Origin: CAVUNY01 sp963768585
GTDB lineage: Bacteria > Chloroflexota > Anaerolineae > Anaerolineales > Anaerolineaceae
NCBI GenBank assembly: GCA_963768585.1
Contig: CAVYIF010000020.1
Span: 294,405 to 358,404 of the forward strand
Direction: 5' to 3'
Length of the DNA stretch: 64,000 nt
Position 1 is the stretch's first letter. Each line of letters begins with the position of its first letter. Below, piece by piece: positions 1 through 7,467 of the stretch. The notes under the pieces are model-generated. The model saw only the letters and a list, made by a program, of their open reading frames with translations. It did no database searches and was not told where the DNA came from. A program made the translations under genes and the position numbers.

Positions 1-698
1 GCACACCCACCGCTGAACCAACCGCAACGCCGTCCAATCCAACCGCAACGCCATCCAATCCAACCGCCACGCCGTCTAATCCAACCGCCACGCCGTCCAA
101 CCCTACCCGGGCTGCAAACGTCAGCTACTCCGTCCAACCCGGCGACACACTGATGATTATCGCCCAACGGTATAATATTAACCTTCAAGACCTGATCGCG
201 GCGAACAGCCTCGCTAATCCTTCGCTGATCCGCGCCGGCCAGGTGCTCACCATCCCTGGCCCTGGAACGCTGCCCGCCTCCCAGCCTGCGGGACCATCGG
301 CTCCCTCCAATTCCAATACCAGCGGCAAACACATATTGATCGACATTTCCGAACAGCGCACCTATGCTTACGAGAACAATAAACTGGTGTTCAACTTTGT
401 CGCTTCAACGGGCTTATGGAACAGCACGCGCATCGGTACTTTTAAGGTGTTGGATAAAATTCCCAATGCCTACAGCAATGCCTACGGCATCTGGATGCCG
501 TACTGGATGGGAATTTATTATTCCGGCACCCTGGAAAACGGCATCCACGGATTGCCTAAATTATGGAACGGGGTGGAACTGTGGGGCAACCTGCTGGGCC
601 AGCCGGCCACATACGGCTGTATCGAATCGAAGACCAGTGAAGCCAAACAGCTGTATGATTGGGCCGAGGTTGGCATACCAGTCGTCATTCAAAGGTAG
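1..698 (+). CDS. LysM / L,D-transpeptidase (YkuD-type) protein, 5' end outside window
   Basis: Cell-wall enzyme predicted to act outside the membrane, forming or editing peptidoglycan cross-links. The reading frame is open from base 3, so the N-terminus (probably signal peptide or anchor) lies upstream; 231 residues are visible. Order: a Thr/Pro/Ser/Asn-rich linker of four TATPSNP units, a LysM module (from YSVQPGDTL to about GQVLTIPG), a short Pro/Ser linker, then a YkuD catalytic domain to the stop. The catalytic region has HGLP and, further on, YGCIESK. The usual family signature is SHGC(I/V)R, so the Cys nucleophile is present but the preceding His and the following Arg are not. YGC forms are, from memory, common in Chloroflexota. 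An ATG at 153 is internal to the LysM module and not a plausible start. Function is well supported; the exact reaction is inferred. Confidence 0.88.
   Translation, partial: TPTAEPTATPSNPTATPSNPTATPSNPTATPSNPTRAANVSYSVQPGDTLMIIAQRYNINLQDLIAANSLANPSLIRAGQVLTIPGPGTLPASQPAGPSAPSNSNTSGKHILIDISEQRTYAYENNKLVFNFVASTGLWNSTRIGTFKVLDKIPNAYSNAYGIWMPYWMGIYYSGTLENGIHGLPKLWNGVELWGNLLGQPATYGCIESKTSEAKQLYDWAEVGIPVVIQR
21..104 (+). repeat. Four tandem 21-bp units encoding TATPSNP
   Basis: Four in-frame 21-bp copies, slightly diverged at third codon positions, encode the heptapeptide TATPSNP. They form the flexible wall-spanning linker ahead of the LysM module. Copy number may extend further left, because the units run to within 20 bases of the window edge. 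Confidence 0.9.
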
Positions 699-878
699 CA
701 GCAACCACCCAAATTCAGGTGAACCTTGCGAGTCATACGGATCGGCGCCGGGTCACACGCGGGTAAATCGACCATCGCCCATGCTGGCATTGAAACCCGC
801 GTGGCGCCCGACCTTTACCGGTCCTCTCGCGCCATGCGGGGCGTTCCTGTAAAAACAATCAAAAATAGGAATTAATTC

Positions 879-2807
879 ATGCCTGTAAATTCGCCAGTAG
901 ACCAGCATTTTCAACACCTGGCGCGTCTCATTCAACTGGAGGCGGAAGCAGAAAAGCAGGAAGATCTGCGCGCCATGCAGCGCCATGTGTCCGCCGGGGC
1001 CGAGGCCTCCGGCAACAGCCTGGTGAACCTGGTGATTCGCGATCAAGATGCCGGCCTGGGCGGCAGCATACTGCTGACATTAGCAAAACGCAACCAGAAT
1101 TTATCCTTACCCTGGACGCGCCTGGGAAGCGGTACCCCGGTCATCTTTTCAGCCGAGAGCCCGAATGCAGCGGACCAGGCCGCGGGCTGGCGGGGGATCG
1201 TCAGCCGGCTGCAAAGAGATTCCATCCAGGTAGCTTTTGCAGAGTGGCCCGAGGATGGGCTTCTGGCCGAATCGGAGCGCCCGACCTTTCGTTTAGACCG
1301 CTCCAGCGATGAAATCTCACGCCAAAGGCAGCGCCAGGCCCTGGAAAAGGCCCGCACAGCCAAAGATTCCCGGCTGGCAGCCTTGCGGGATGTTTTACTG
1401 GGAAAACAGCCCCCGACCTTTCTGCCGCTGGAAAATGCTTTGCCGCTGGATGCAAAGCTGAACGAATCTCAGCGTGAGGCCGTGCGATTTGCGCTCAGCG
1501 CCAGGGAGCTTGCCATCCTTCACGGACCGCCGGGAACAGGCAAGACGACCACCCTGGTAGAAATCATCCGCCAGATCGTACGCAAGGGTCAAAGCGTGCT
1601 GGCGGTTGCGCCCAGCAACCTGGCGGTTGACAACCTGCTCGAAAAGCTGCTGGCAGCAGGTGAAGCGCCTGTTCGCCTGGGAAATCCTGCCCGGGTGCTG
1701 CCTGAACTGCGCGCGCATACCCTGGATGGCTTGAGCGAAAATCATCCCGATATGCGCCTGGTGCGCAAGATCACCCGCGAAGCCTATGCCTTGCGCGACC
1801 AGGCCTCCAAATATACCCGGGCCCGGCCTGAGCCCGGCGCCCGGCAGGCGCTGCGCAGGGAGGCCCGCCAGATGCTGGCCGATGCCCGAAAAATTGAAAA
1901 TCAGATGGTGGATCGTTTGATCCGGGGGGCGTCGATTGTGTGCGCCACCGCCACCGGGCTGGATGTTCGGTTTTTGGGTGATCGCATTTTCGACTGGTGC
2001 ATTATGGATGAGGCCAGCCAGGGCACACAGCCGGTATCCTGGATACCCATTCAATATGCCGAACGACTGATCCTGGCAGGTGATCCATTTCAGCTTCCGC
2101 CAACCATCCTCTCTGCCGAGGCCATCGCCGGGGGGCTGCAGGTCAGCCTGATCGAACAGCTGATGGATCAAATTGGTCCGGCCGTTTCACGCCGCTTGGA
2201 TGTTCAGTACCGTATGCACCGGCACATTATGGGATTTTCATCCGCTGAATTTTACGCAGACAGCCTGATCGCCCACCCTTCGGTGAGCGACCATCTGCTG
2301 CGGGATCTGCCCGGCATAACCGCGAATGATCTGACCGCGACCCCGCTCGATTTTATCGATACAGCCGGCGCCAGCTATGATGAGACGGTCGAGCCGGAGG
2401 GTGACAGCCGCTACAACCATATGGAAGCGGAGCTTGTCCTGCAAAAGGTGCAGGCTTTACTCGATGCAGGCCTGGCTCCCGCCGAGATAGCCGTCATTTC
2501 ACCGTATTCGGCCCAGGTGCGCCTGCTGCGCGGACGCCTCAACCAGCCCGAACTTGAAATCGACAGCGTGGATGGCTTTCAAGGGCGTGAAAAAGAGGCC
2601 GTCGTTCTCTCGCTGGTCCGTTCCAATCCGGATGGGGAGATTGGCTTTCTGGAAGACATCCGGCGCATGAACGTGGCCCTGACGCGCGCCCGGCGCAAGC
2701 TGATCGTGATTGGCGACAGCGCCACGATCACCGCCCATCCTTTCTACCAACGCCTGGTCACATATTTCGATACGATTGGGGCCTATCATTCCGTTTGGGA
2801 AGAATAG
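879..2807 (+). CDS. SF1B DNA/RNA helicase, IGHMBP2/UPF1-like
   Basis: ATP-dependent nucleic-acid helicase of superfamily 1B, 642 residues, cytoplasmic. An N-terminal beta-barrel-like region (about 1-150) precedes two RecA-like domains. Visible motifs in order: Walker A GPPGTGKTTT near residue 215, Walker B DEAS near 376, motif III GDPFQLPPT, motif IV QYRMH, motif V VDGFQGREKEAV, and motif VI NVALTRARRKL. The pattern matches bacterial relatives of eukaryotic IGHMBP2/UPF1 rather than UvrD/Rep. The ATG at 879 has AGGAA seven bases upstream. The gene stands alone between the transpeptidase and a convergent operon and ends at an intrinsic terminator. Its substrate, R-loops, tRNA or DNA, cannot be told from sequence. 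Confidence 0.92.
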   Translation: MPVNSPVDQHFQHLARLIQLEAEAEKQEDLRAMQRHVSAGAEASGNSLVNLVIRDQDAGLGGSILLTLAKRNQNLSLPWTRLGSGTPVIFSAESPNAADQAAGWRGIVSRLQRDSIQVAFAEWPEDGLLAESERPTFRLDRSSDEISRQRQRQALEKARTAKDSRLAALRDVLLGKQPPTFLPLENALPLDAKLNESQREAVRFALSARELAILHGPPGTGKTTTLVEIIRQIVRKGQSVLAVAPSNLAVDNLLEKLLAAGEAPVRLGNPARVLPELRAHTLDGLSENHPDMRLVRKITREAYALRDQASKYTRARPEPGARQALRREARQMLADARKIENQMVDRLIRGASIVCATATGLDVRFLGDRIFDWCIMDEASQGTQPVSWIPIQYAERLILAGDPFQLPPTILSAEAIAGGLQVSLIEQLMDQIGPAVSRRLDVQYRMHRHIMGFSSAEFYADSLIAHPSVSDHLLRDLPGITANDLTATPLDFIDTAGASYDETVEPEGDSRYNHMEAELVLQKVQALLDAGLAPAEIAVISPYSAQVRLLRGRLNQPELEIDSVDGFQGREKEAVVLSLVRSNPDGEIGFLEDIRRMNVALTRARRKLIVIGDSATITAHPFYQRLVTYFDTIGAYHSVWEE

Positions 2808-2821
2808 GCCCCATCTTTTTT
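2778..2821 (+). terminator. Intrinsic terminator of the helicase gene
   Basis: A 9-bp GC-rich stem (2778-2786 pairing with 2804-2812) is followed by a run of six T at 2816-2821. The 5' arm lies inside the last codons of the helicase. It separates the helicase from the convergent GH3 operon. Confidence 0.85.
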
Positions 2822-4545
2822 CATAATCTGGCCTGCCACTTACCGGCCCATACCAGGTCGTTGGGCGTGCCTTTAAATTCGGATTCTCCCATGATCTTGT
2901 CGACGACCTGTTTGATGATCTCGGGATTATTGTGATAGGCATTGATGTAGCATTTCACCATGCTGGCATCATGCAGGTGGGTCGTGAAGTTCAAAGATAC
3001 GAAGACCGTTGGCACCTCCTGCACATACCAGGGGCACTCATTGCTCATGGCCGTTTTCCAGCGGATGCGGTAGTTATTTTCCGCACCGTAGCCGACTACA
3101 TCCGCAAATATCAAGGCCGCATCGACTTCCTGGCGATACTGCAGGGTGCGCCCCTTCATGCGTTTGGTGCCGTCGTTTACGGTCACTTCAAACCCGCGCC
3201 GCTCCAGCTCCGCCACGATCGTCTCCAGGGTTTTCGAATTCGCCGCCATGATTCCACCAACCTCACCCTGCAGGTAGTACACGCGGATGCGCCTGTGGGT
3301 CTCGGGACGAATTGGCAGTTGATCGAAGGTGTTTTTCACCAGGGTGATGCTTTTATCGGCAGCCTCGGCCCGCATTTGCAGATGCTCCGCACAGCCGACA
3401 ACCGCCAGGTCTTTTTCTGCTTTCAGCAGCGTGCCATCTACTTTCTTTTGATGCAGGTTGAGCTTCGCCTTTAAACCCAGGATTCTGCGCAGCGCATCCT
3501 GCATGCGTTCTTCGCTGATCACCCCTTTTTTGTAACCGTTGAGCATGAAGGTAAAGTCTTCTTCAAAATCATTAAAGAACAGGAACATGTCGCAGCCGGC
3601 GGCAATCGCCCCCGGCACATAATCTTCACGGCGCATGGCGGACGACATGCCCAACATGTGGCTGGCATCCGTGATGACCATGCCGTTAAAGCCTAACCGC
3701 TCCTTCAATAAATCCTGGATCAATTCTTCAGCCAGAGTTGCGGGCAAAATATCTCGATCTTGCAGGTCGGGATTAAGCTTCTTCTGGTACGCCGGAAGGG
3801 CAATGTGCCCTGCCATAATCATCTCCACGCCGTTGTCGATGTGGTGCCTGTACACCCGTCCAAAGGAGTCATCCCATTCCTCGGGTGACAGGTCGTTCAC
3901 CCCTAAAACCAGGTGCTGGTCGCGCTCCTCAACGCCGTCTCCTGGAAAATGCTTGATACAGCGCATCATCTCGCAGTCGGCGGTCAACCCTTGTAAATAG
4001 GCATCGGAGTATTGAATGACATCCTCCGCGTTTGTGCCGTAGGCGCGCGTGTTGACAATCGTGTTTCGCCAGTTAAACAGGATATCCACGACCGGATTAA
4101 ACATCGTGTTGACCCCCAGGGCGCTGGCCTCGCGGGCAGAAACCAGCCCGGCGTTGTAGGCAACGCTCGGATCGCGCGCGGCTTCCGCTTGCGCGCCAGA
4201 AGCGATATAGGTGCCCTCCGAACAGGCCCCATTCCCTCCGGAATCGCAGTTGGCTGCCACCAGCAGCGGAATTTTAAACTCGTTCTGCAGCTCGTTTAAC
4301 AAAGCTTGAACCTGTTTGGCTTTGCCCCCCATAAAACGAGCGCCCCCGATATGAAATTGATCCAGGATCTGTTTGTTGGTTATTGGACTGCCGCCAAAAG
4401 AATCGGCGCCAAAATGGAACAGGTTGGTAAACAACTGCCCCGCTTTTTCCTCTGCGGACATCCCGGCGATGGTGTCTTCGACCCACCGGATTTGTTCGGC
4501 GGAAAGATCGTACGGTTTGGCGGTTAAATCTACCAGTTTTCCCAT
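2821..4545 (-). CDS. Glycoside hydrolase family 3 (beta-N-acetylhexosaminidase / beta-glucosidase type)
   Basis: Retaining exo-beta-glycosidase of family GH3, 574 residues, with no signal peptide, so probably cytosolic. The N-terminal (alpha/beta)8 domain (about 20-370) carries KHFPGDG at 198-204, D209 and H211 of a DxH dyad, and the likely nucleophile D293 in VITDASHML. NagZ-type enzymes use a His/Asp dyad as acid/base and read KHFPGHG; here Asp replaces that His, while the DxH pair survives. An alpha/beta sandwich domain follows (about 390-570). It is last in a run with the aldo/keto reductase 22 bp upstream and a Gfo/Idh/MocA oxidoreductase, suggesting cleavage of an oligosaccharide whose monosaccharide is then oxidised or reduced. 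A NagZ-like GlcNAcase and a beta-glucosidase are both possible. Confidence 0.87.
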   Translation of the reverse strand: MGKLVDLTAKPYDLSAEQIRWVEDTIAGMSAEEKAGQLFTNLFHFGADSFGGSPITNKQILDQFHIGGARFMGGKAKQVQALLNELQNEFKIPLLVAANCDSGGNGACSEGTYIASGAQAEAARDPSVAYNAGLVSAREASALGVNTMFNPVVDILFNWRNTIVNTRAYGTNAEDVIQYSDAYLQGLTADCEMMRCIKHFPGDGVEERDQHLVLGVNDLSPEEWDDSFGRVYRHHIDNGVEMIMAGHIALPAYQKKLNPDLQDRDILPATLAEELIQDLLKERLGFNGMVITDASHMLGMSSAMRREDYVPGAIAAGCDMFLFFNDFEEDFTFMLNGYKKGVISEERMQDALRRILGLKAKLNLHQKKVDGTLLKAEKDLAVVGCAEHLQMRAEAADKSITLVKNTFDQLPIRPETHRRIRVYYLQGEVGGIMAANSKTLETIVAELERRGFEVTVNDGTKRMKGRTLQYRQEVDAALIFADVVGYGAENNYRIRWKTAMSNECPWYVQEVPTVFVSLNFTTHLHDASMVKCYINAYHNNPEIIKQVVDKIMGESEFKGTPNDLVWAGKWQARL

Positions 4546-4567
4546 CTACAGTTCTCCATGTTTTGTT

Positions 4568-5485
4568 TCAAGGCAGCTTATTGCCCGCCGCGATGTAGAT
4601 TTCATACCATTCCGGGCGGGTCAGGGTAACCCCGGATGCCTGACAGATATCCTTCACCCGGCCCGGGTTGGTGGTGCCGACAATCGGCTGCATGCGCGCC
4701 GGGTGGCGCAAAATCCAGGCGATGGCGATGGCGGTGTTGGTCACGCCCTTGGCTTTCGCGAGGGCATCAATTTTCTGGTTGAGTTCGGGGAACTTGACAT
4801 TATCCAGGAAGACGCCCTCGAAGAAACCGTACTGGAAGGGGGACCAGGGCTGAATGGTGATTTCATTCAATCGGCAGTAATCCAGAATGCTGCCATCGCG
4901 GTCGATTGAGGCATCGATTTCCATATTGACGTGGATCCCGGCATCGACCATCCCGGTGTTGGTGATGCTGAACTGGAGCTGGTTAAAAAGGATTTTTTGC
5001 TTCACAAATTTGGTCAGCAGTTCAATCTGCATCGGGTTCTGATTGCTCACCCCAAAATATTTGACCTTACCGCTGTTTTCAAGCATCGTGAAGGCCTCGG
5101 CGACCTCTTCCGGTTCCACCAGGGCATCCGGGCGGTGCAGCAGAAGCACATCCAGGTAATCGGTCCGCAGCCGCTTTAAGCTGCCATCCACCGCTTCCAA
5201 AATGTGTTCCTTGGAAAAGTCGAAACATCCCTTGCGAATACCGCACTTGGTTTGGAGGATCATCTTCTCCCGCAGGCTGGAGTTCATATCCAGAGACTCG
5301 GAAAAGCGCGCTTCCGATTTTCCTCCACCGTATACATCGGCATGGTCAAAAAAGTTGATGCCTTCATCCAGGGCAGTGTGGATCAGGGTCGATATTTCTT
5401 GATCGGACATGTTCGAAATGCGCATGCAGCCCAATGAAATCTCGGACGCATTCATCTTGCTGTTGGGTATTTTGATATATTTCAT
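4568..5485 (-). CDS. Aldo/keto reductase
   Basis: NAD(P)H-dependent oxidoreductase of the aldo/keto reductase superfamily, 305 residues, cytosolic TIM barrel. The catalytic tetrad is visible: D50 and Y52 in DHADVYGGG, K80 in LQTKCGI, and H117 in LLHRPD. The C-terminal part has the typical cofactor-binding helices (GTTNPGRV region). It most resembles the YdhF-type subgroup. The middle gene of the three-gene run, it sits 51 bp after the Gfo/Idh gene and 22 bp before the GH3 gene. A sugar or sugar-derived ketone is a plausible substrate by context only. Confidence 0.88.
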   Translation of the reverse strand: MKYIKIPNSKMNASEISLGCMRISNMSDQEISTLIHTALDEGINFFDHADVYGGGKSEARFSESLDMNSSLREKMILQTKCGIRKGCFDFSKEHILEAVDGSLKRLRTDYLDVLLLHRPDALVEPEEVAEAFTMLENSGKVKYFGVSNQNPMQIELLTKFVKQKILFNQLQFSITNTGMVDAGIHVNMEIDASIDRDGSILDYCRLNEITIQPWSPFQYGFFEGVFLDNVKFPELNQKIDALAKAKGVTNTAIAIAWILRHPARMQPIVGTTNPGRVKDICQASGVTLTRPEWYEIYIAAGNKLP

Positions 5486-5536
5486 TTTTACACCTCTTTA
5501 TATCGTTTGTTTTTTCGAGAACCGGACTCACCTGCT

Positions 5537-6589
5537 TTAAGGGATGGGGAACCGGACACGCCTGCCCTCGGCAGCCGATTGGTAGGCCCCAACCAGCATC
5601 TCTACCGTCACCCGGCCTTCCTCGGCGCTGATCGTCTCATCCGTTCGCCCGAGGACGTAGTCAATGAATGGGCGCGGGACCGCCATCAATCGCTCGCCCT
5701 GGCTCTTGGGGATGGGGATGGGGAACTCGGTCCACGCGGTATCGCCGGAGCGGATCATGCGCAGTGAGACCGCATCTTCCGGTCGGGGCGCAGCACAGGA
5801 AGGCCCGTCGCCGTAATCGTGCAGGATTGTTCCGCGGTCGCCATAAATTTCGGTCGTGCCAATCGCGGCAATCGTGGTGGATGAGTTGAGCAGGATGCCG
5901 ATCTCACCCTTACCAAAGCGAAAAATCGCCACCCCGTTATCATCTGGCGAGACATGCGTGACCACCGCGTCGATCTCGGCGGTCACCGAGACGGGCTTCC
6001 CTAACATCCAGTAGAACCAGTCGCAGACATGAGAAGCATCGTCAAAGAACATGCCAACATTGGCGGTAGGGTCAAAATGCCACTTTGTGGGGCCGTTGAC
6101 GAAGCCTGGGCTGAGCAGCACGCTGAGCGAGTGGCGCCGGCGCACGACAGCAATATTGCCCACCGCGCCATCATCCACCAGTTCTTTCATCTTCAAGTTC
6201 ATTGGGTCGTGACGCATCTGGTACCCCATGCTGAACTTCACCCCGGAGCGCTTCACCGCGGCGATGATGCGATCGCAGTCCGCCAGGGTGGTTGCCAACG
6301 GCTTCTGGCATAAAATGTGCTTTCCCGCGGCGGCGGCCTGCTCGATCAAATCGGCATGCCGGTTGGTCTCGCAGGTGACGATGACCGCGTCGATGCGCGG
6401 GTCGCTGAGCAGGTCTTCCACCCGGGCATGATACGCCAGCCCGTAGGTTTCGGCCGCCTTGCGACCGCGCTCTTCATTGTCATCCCATGCCGCGATCAGT
6501 TCTACATCGCTGAAATCTTTCATGACCTGGCAGTACACTCCGGAATGCCCGTGGGCAAAACTGAGGATGCCGATACCAACCTTATCCAT
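5537..6589 (-). CDS. Gfo/Idh/MocA family oxidoreductase
   Basis: NAD(P)-dependent dehydrogenase of the glucose-fructose oxidoreductase / inositol dehydrogenase family, 350 residues. The N-terminal Rossmann fold starts VGIGILSFAHGH, a variant of the GxGxxG loop. The catalytic Lys-Pro is K96-P97 in ILCQKPLA (usually EKP, here QKP). A C-terminal alpha/beta domain covers about 130-345. The ATG is preceded by AGGAGG at a slightly long spacing. As first gene of the minus-strand trio it probably oxidises a sugar or inositol released or supplied in this pathway; the substrate is unknown. Confidence 0.87.
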   Translation of the reverse strand: MDKVGIGILSFAHGHSGVYCQVMKDFSDVELIAAWDDNEERGRKAAETYGLAYHARVEDLLSDPRIDAVIVTCETNRHADLIEQAAAAGKHILCQKPLATTLADCDRIIAAVKRSGVKFSMGYQMRHDPMNLKMKELVDDGAVGNIAVVRRRHSLSVLLSPGFVNGPTKWHFDPTANVGMFFDDASHVCDWFYWMLGKPVSVTAEIDAVVTHVSPDDNGVAIFRFGKGEIGILLNSSTTIAAIGTTEIYGDRGTILHDYGDGPSCAAPRPEDAVSLRMIRSGDTAWTEFPIPIPKSQGERLMAVPRPFIDYVLGRTDETISAEEGRVTVEMLVGAYQSAAEGRRVRFPIP

Positions 6590-6691
6590 AATAAACTAAC
6601 CTCCTGATTCGTCTTTTGACCCGATTCGCAGCGGATTAACGCAATCTTTGTCCAACGCTGCTATTTCCGATAGACTAATATCCTAGCTTTG

Positions 6692-6697
6692 ATTATA
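6692..6697 (-). promoter_or_regulatory. Possible -10 box for the Gfo/AKR/GH3 operon
   Basis: On the minus strand a perfect TATAAT lies about 100 bases upstream of the oxidoreductase start. No convincing -35 box stands at 16-18 bp, so this is only a weak call. The rest of the 236-bp divergent gap shows nothing else except the AGGAG ribosome site of the plus-strand gene at 6826. Confidence 0.25.
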
Positions 6698-6825
6698 GAA
6701 TAGATTGCCTGGCTCAATGATTTTAATCGCTTGCTATTTATTTGCTTTAAACCCATGTATAGTAATAAGAGTAGATTTATCCAACCTGGATATGCAGCAG
6801 GATTTAAGATATATAGGAGAAAAAA

Positions 6826-7056
6826 ATGGAATCAGCCGAAACGGTCAGCCCCAAAACCAATATCGTTCTGGATCTTGGGAAAAAGAGCAAAAAGCAGCTG
6901 AAGAAATTACGTAAAGGTAAAGGCAACCTGATGGTCAAAGTAAATGCCACGCTCGCCGAATTGGAAGAGAATGGAACCATCGCACCTGGGTCAACGGTAG
7001 TAGTGGTCGCCACCCAAAAGAAAAAATCTAAAGGTCTGTTCAATATATTCGGGTAG
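6826..7056 (+). CDS. Small basic protein, DUF6200-like
   Basis: A 76-residue, Lys-rich protein with the start NIVLDLGKKSKKQLKKLRKG, a predicted helix-strand middle, and a C-terminal VVVVATQKKKSKG. The ribosome site AGGAG is seven bases before the ATG. From memory it resembles the uncharacterised DUF6200 family; this was not checked. It lies 10 bp before another small basic gene and then an ABC1-type kinase, so the three are probably one operon. No transmembrane segment or catalytic motif is visible. Strong positive charge suggests binding to acidic partners such as nucleic acid or membrane surface, which is inference. Confidence 0.72.
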   Translation: MESAETVSPKTNIVLDLGKKSKKQLKKLRKGKGNLMVKVNATLAELEENGTIAPGSTVVVVATQKKKSKGLFNIFG

Positions 7057-7066
7057 GAAGGTCCTC

Positions 7067-7384
7067 ATGACAGAACAACCCATGCAGTTAGACAAGAAAT
7101 CTGGCATTAAATCTATCGCACTGATCCAGAGCGGGGATGGGGAACCGGTTCAACGGACCGTGCTCGCTGAAGTAAAGCGAAAACGTGTTTCCAAACGCTG
7201 GCGCAAAATGGAAAAATGGGTGCGCCGTTTAAACAAATCCCAGGCCATAACCGCCAGAGAATATATGGCACGTCACGACCGTTCAAATCAGAAGAAAAAG
7301 AACGGTTGGCTGAAGGATATCGGAAAGAATCTATCCAAGGCTCAGAAAAAAGGGTTAAGAAAATCAAGATTTCGCATCTTCTGA
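7067..7384 (+). CDS. Small basic hypothetical protein, DUF6312-like
   Basis: A 105-residue protein, very rich in Lys and Arg, with a central RKMEKWVRRLNKSQ helix and a conserved-looking tail (ARHDRSNQKKKNGWLKDI). It recalls the uncharacterised DUF6312 family, from memory and unverified. It starts 10 bp after the preceding small gene and is 83 bp before the ABC1-type kinase. No signal peptide or membrane segment is seen. Function unknown; the constant pairing with the previous gene would be the first thing to test. Confidence 0.68.
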   Translation: MTEQPMQLDKKSGIKSIALIQSGDGEPVQRTVLAEVKRKRVSKRWRKMEKWVRRLNKSQAITAREYMARHDRSNQKKKNGWLKDIGKNLSKAQKKGLRKSRFRIF

Positions 7385-7467
7385 GTTTTCGATTTTTCAA
7401 ACTGGTTTAAGACGGCACATATCCCCATATATTTTGCGTTGCCTTTCACCACGAGGATGGTGGATTT

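Noticed and set aside
1395..2171. Long open frame (258 residues) antisense to the helicase gene
   Set aside because: It is the mirror of strongly conserved helicase motifs, has no ribosome site and no recognisable fold.
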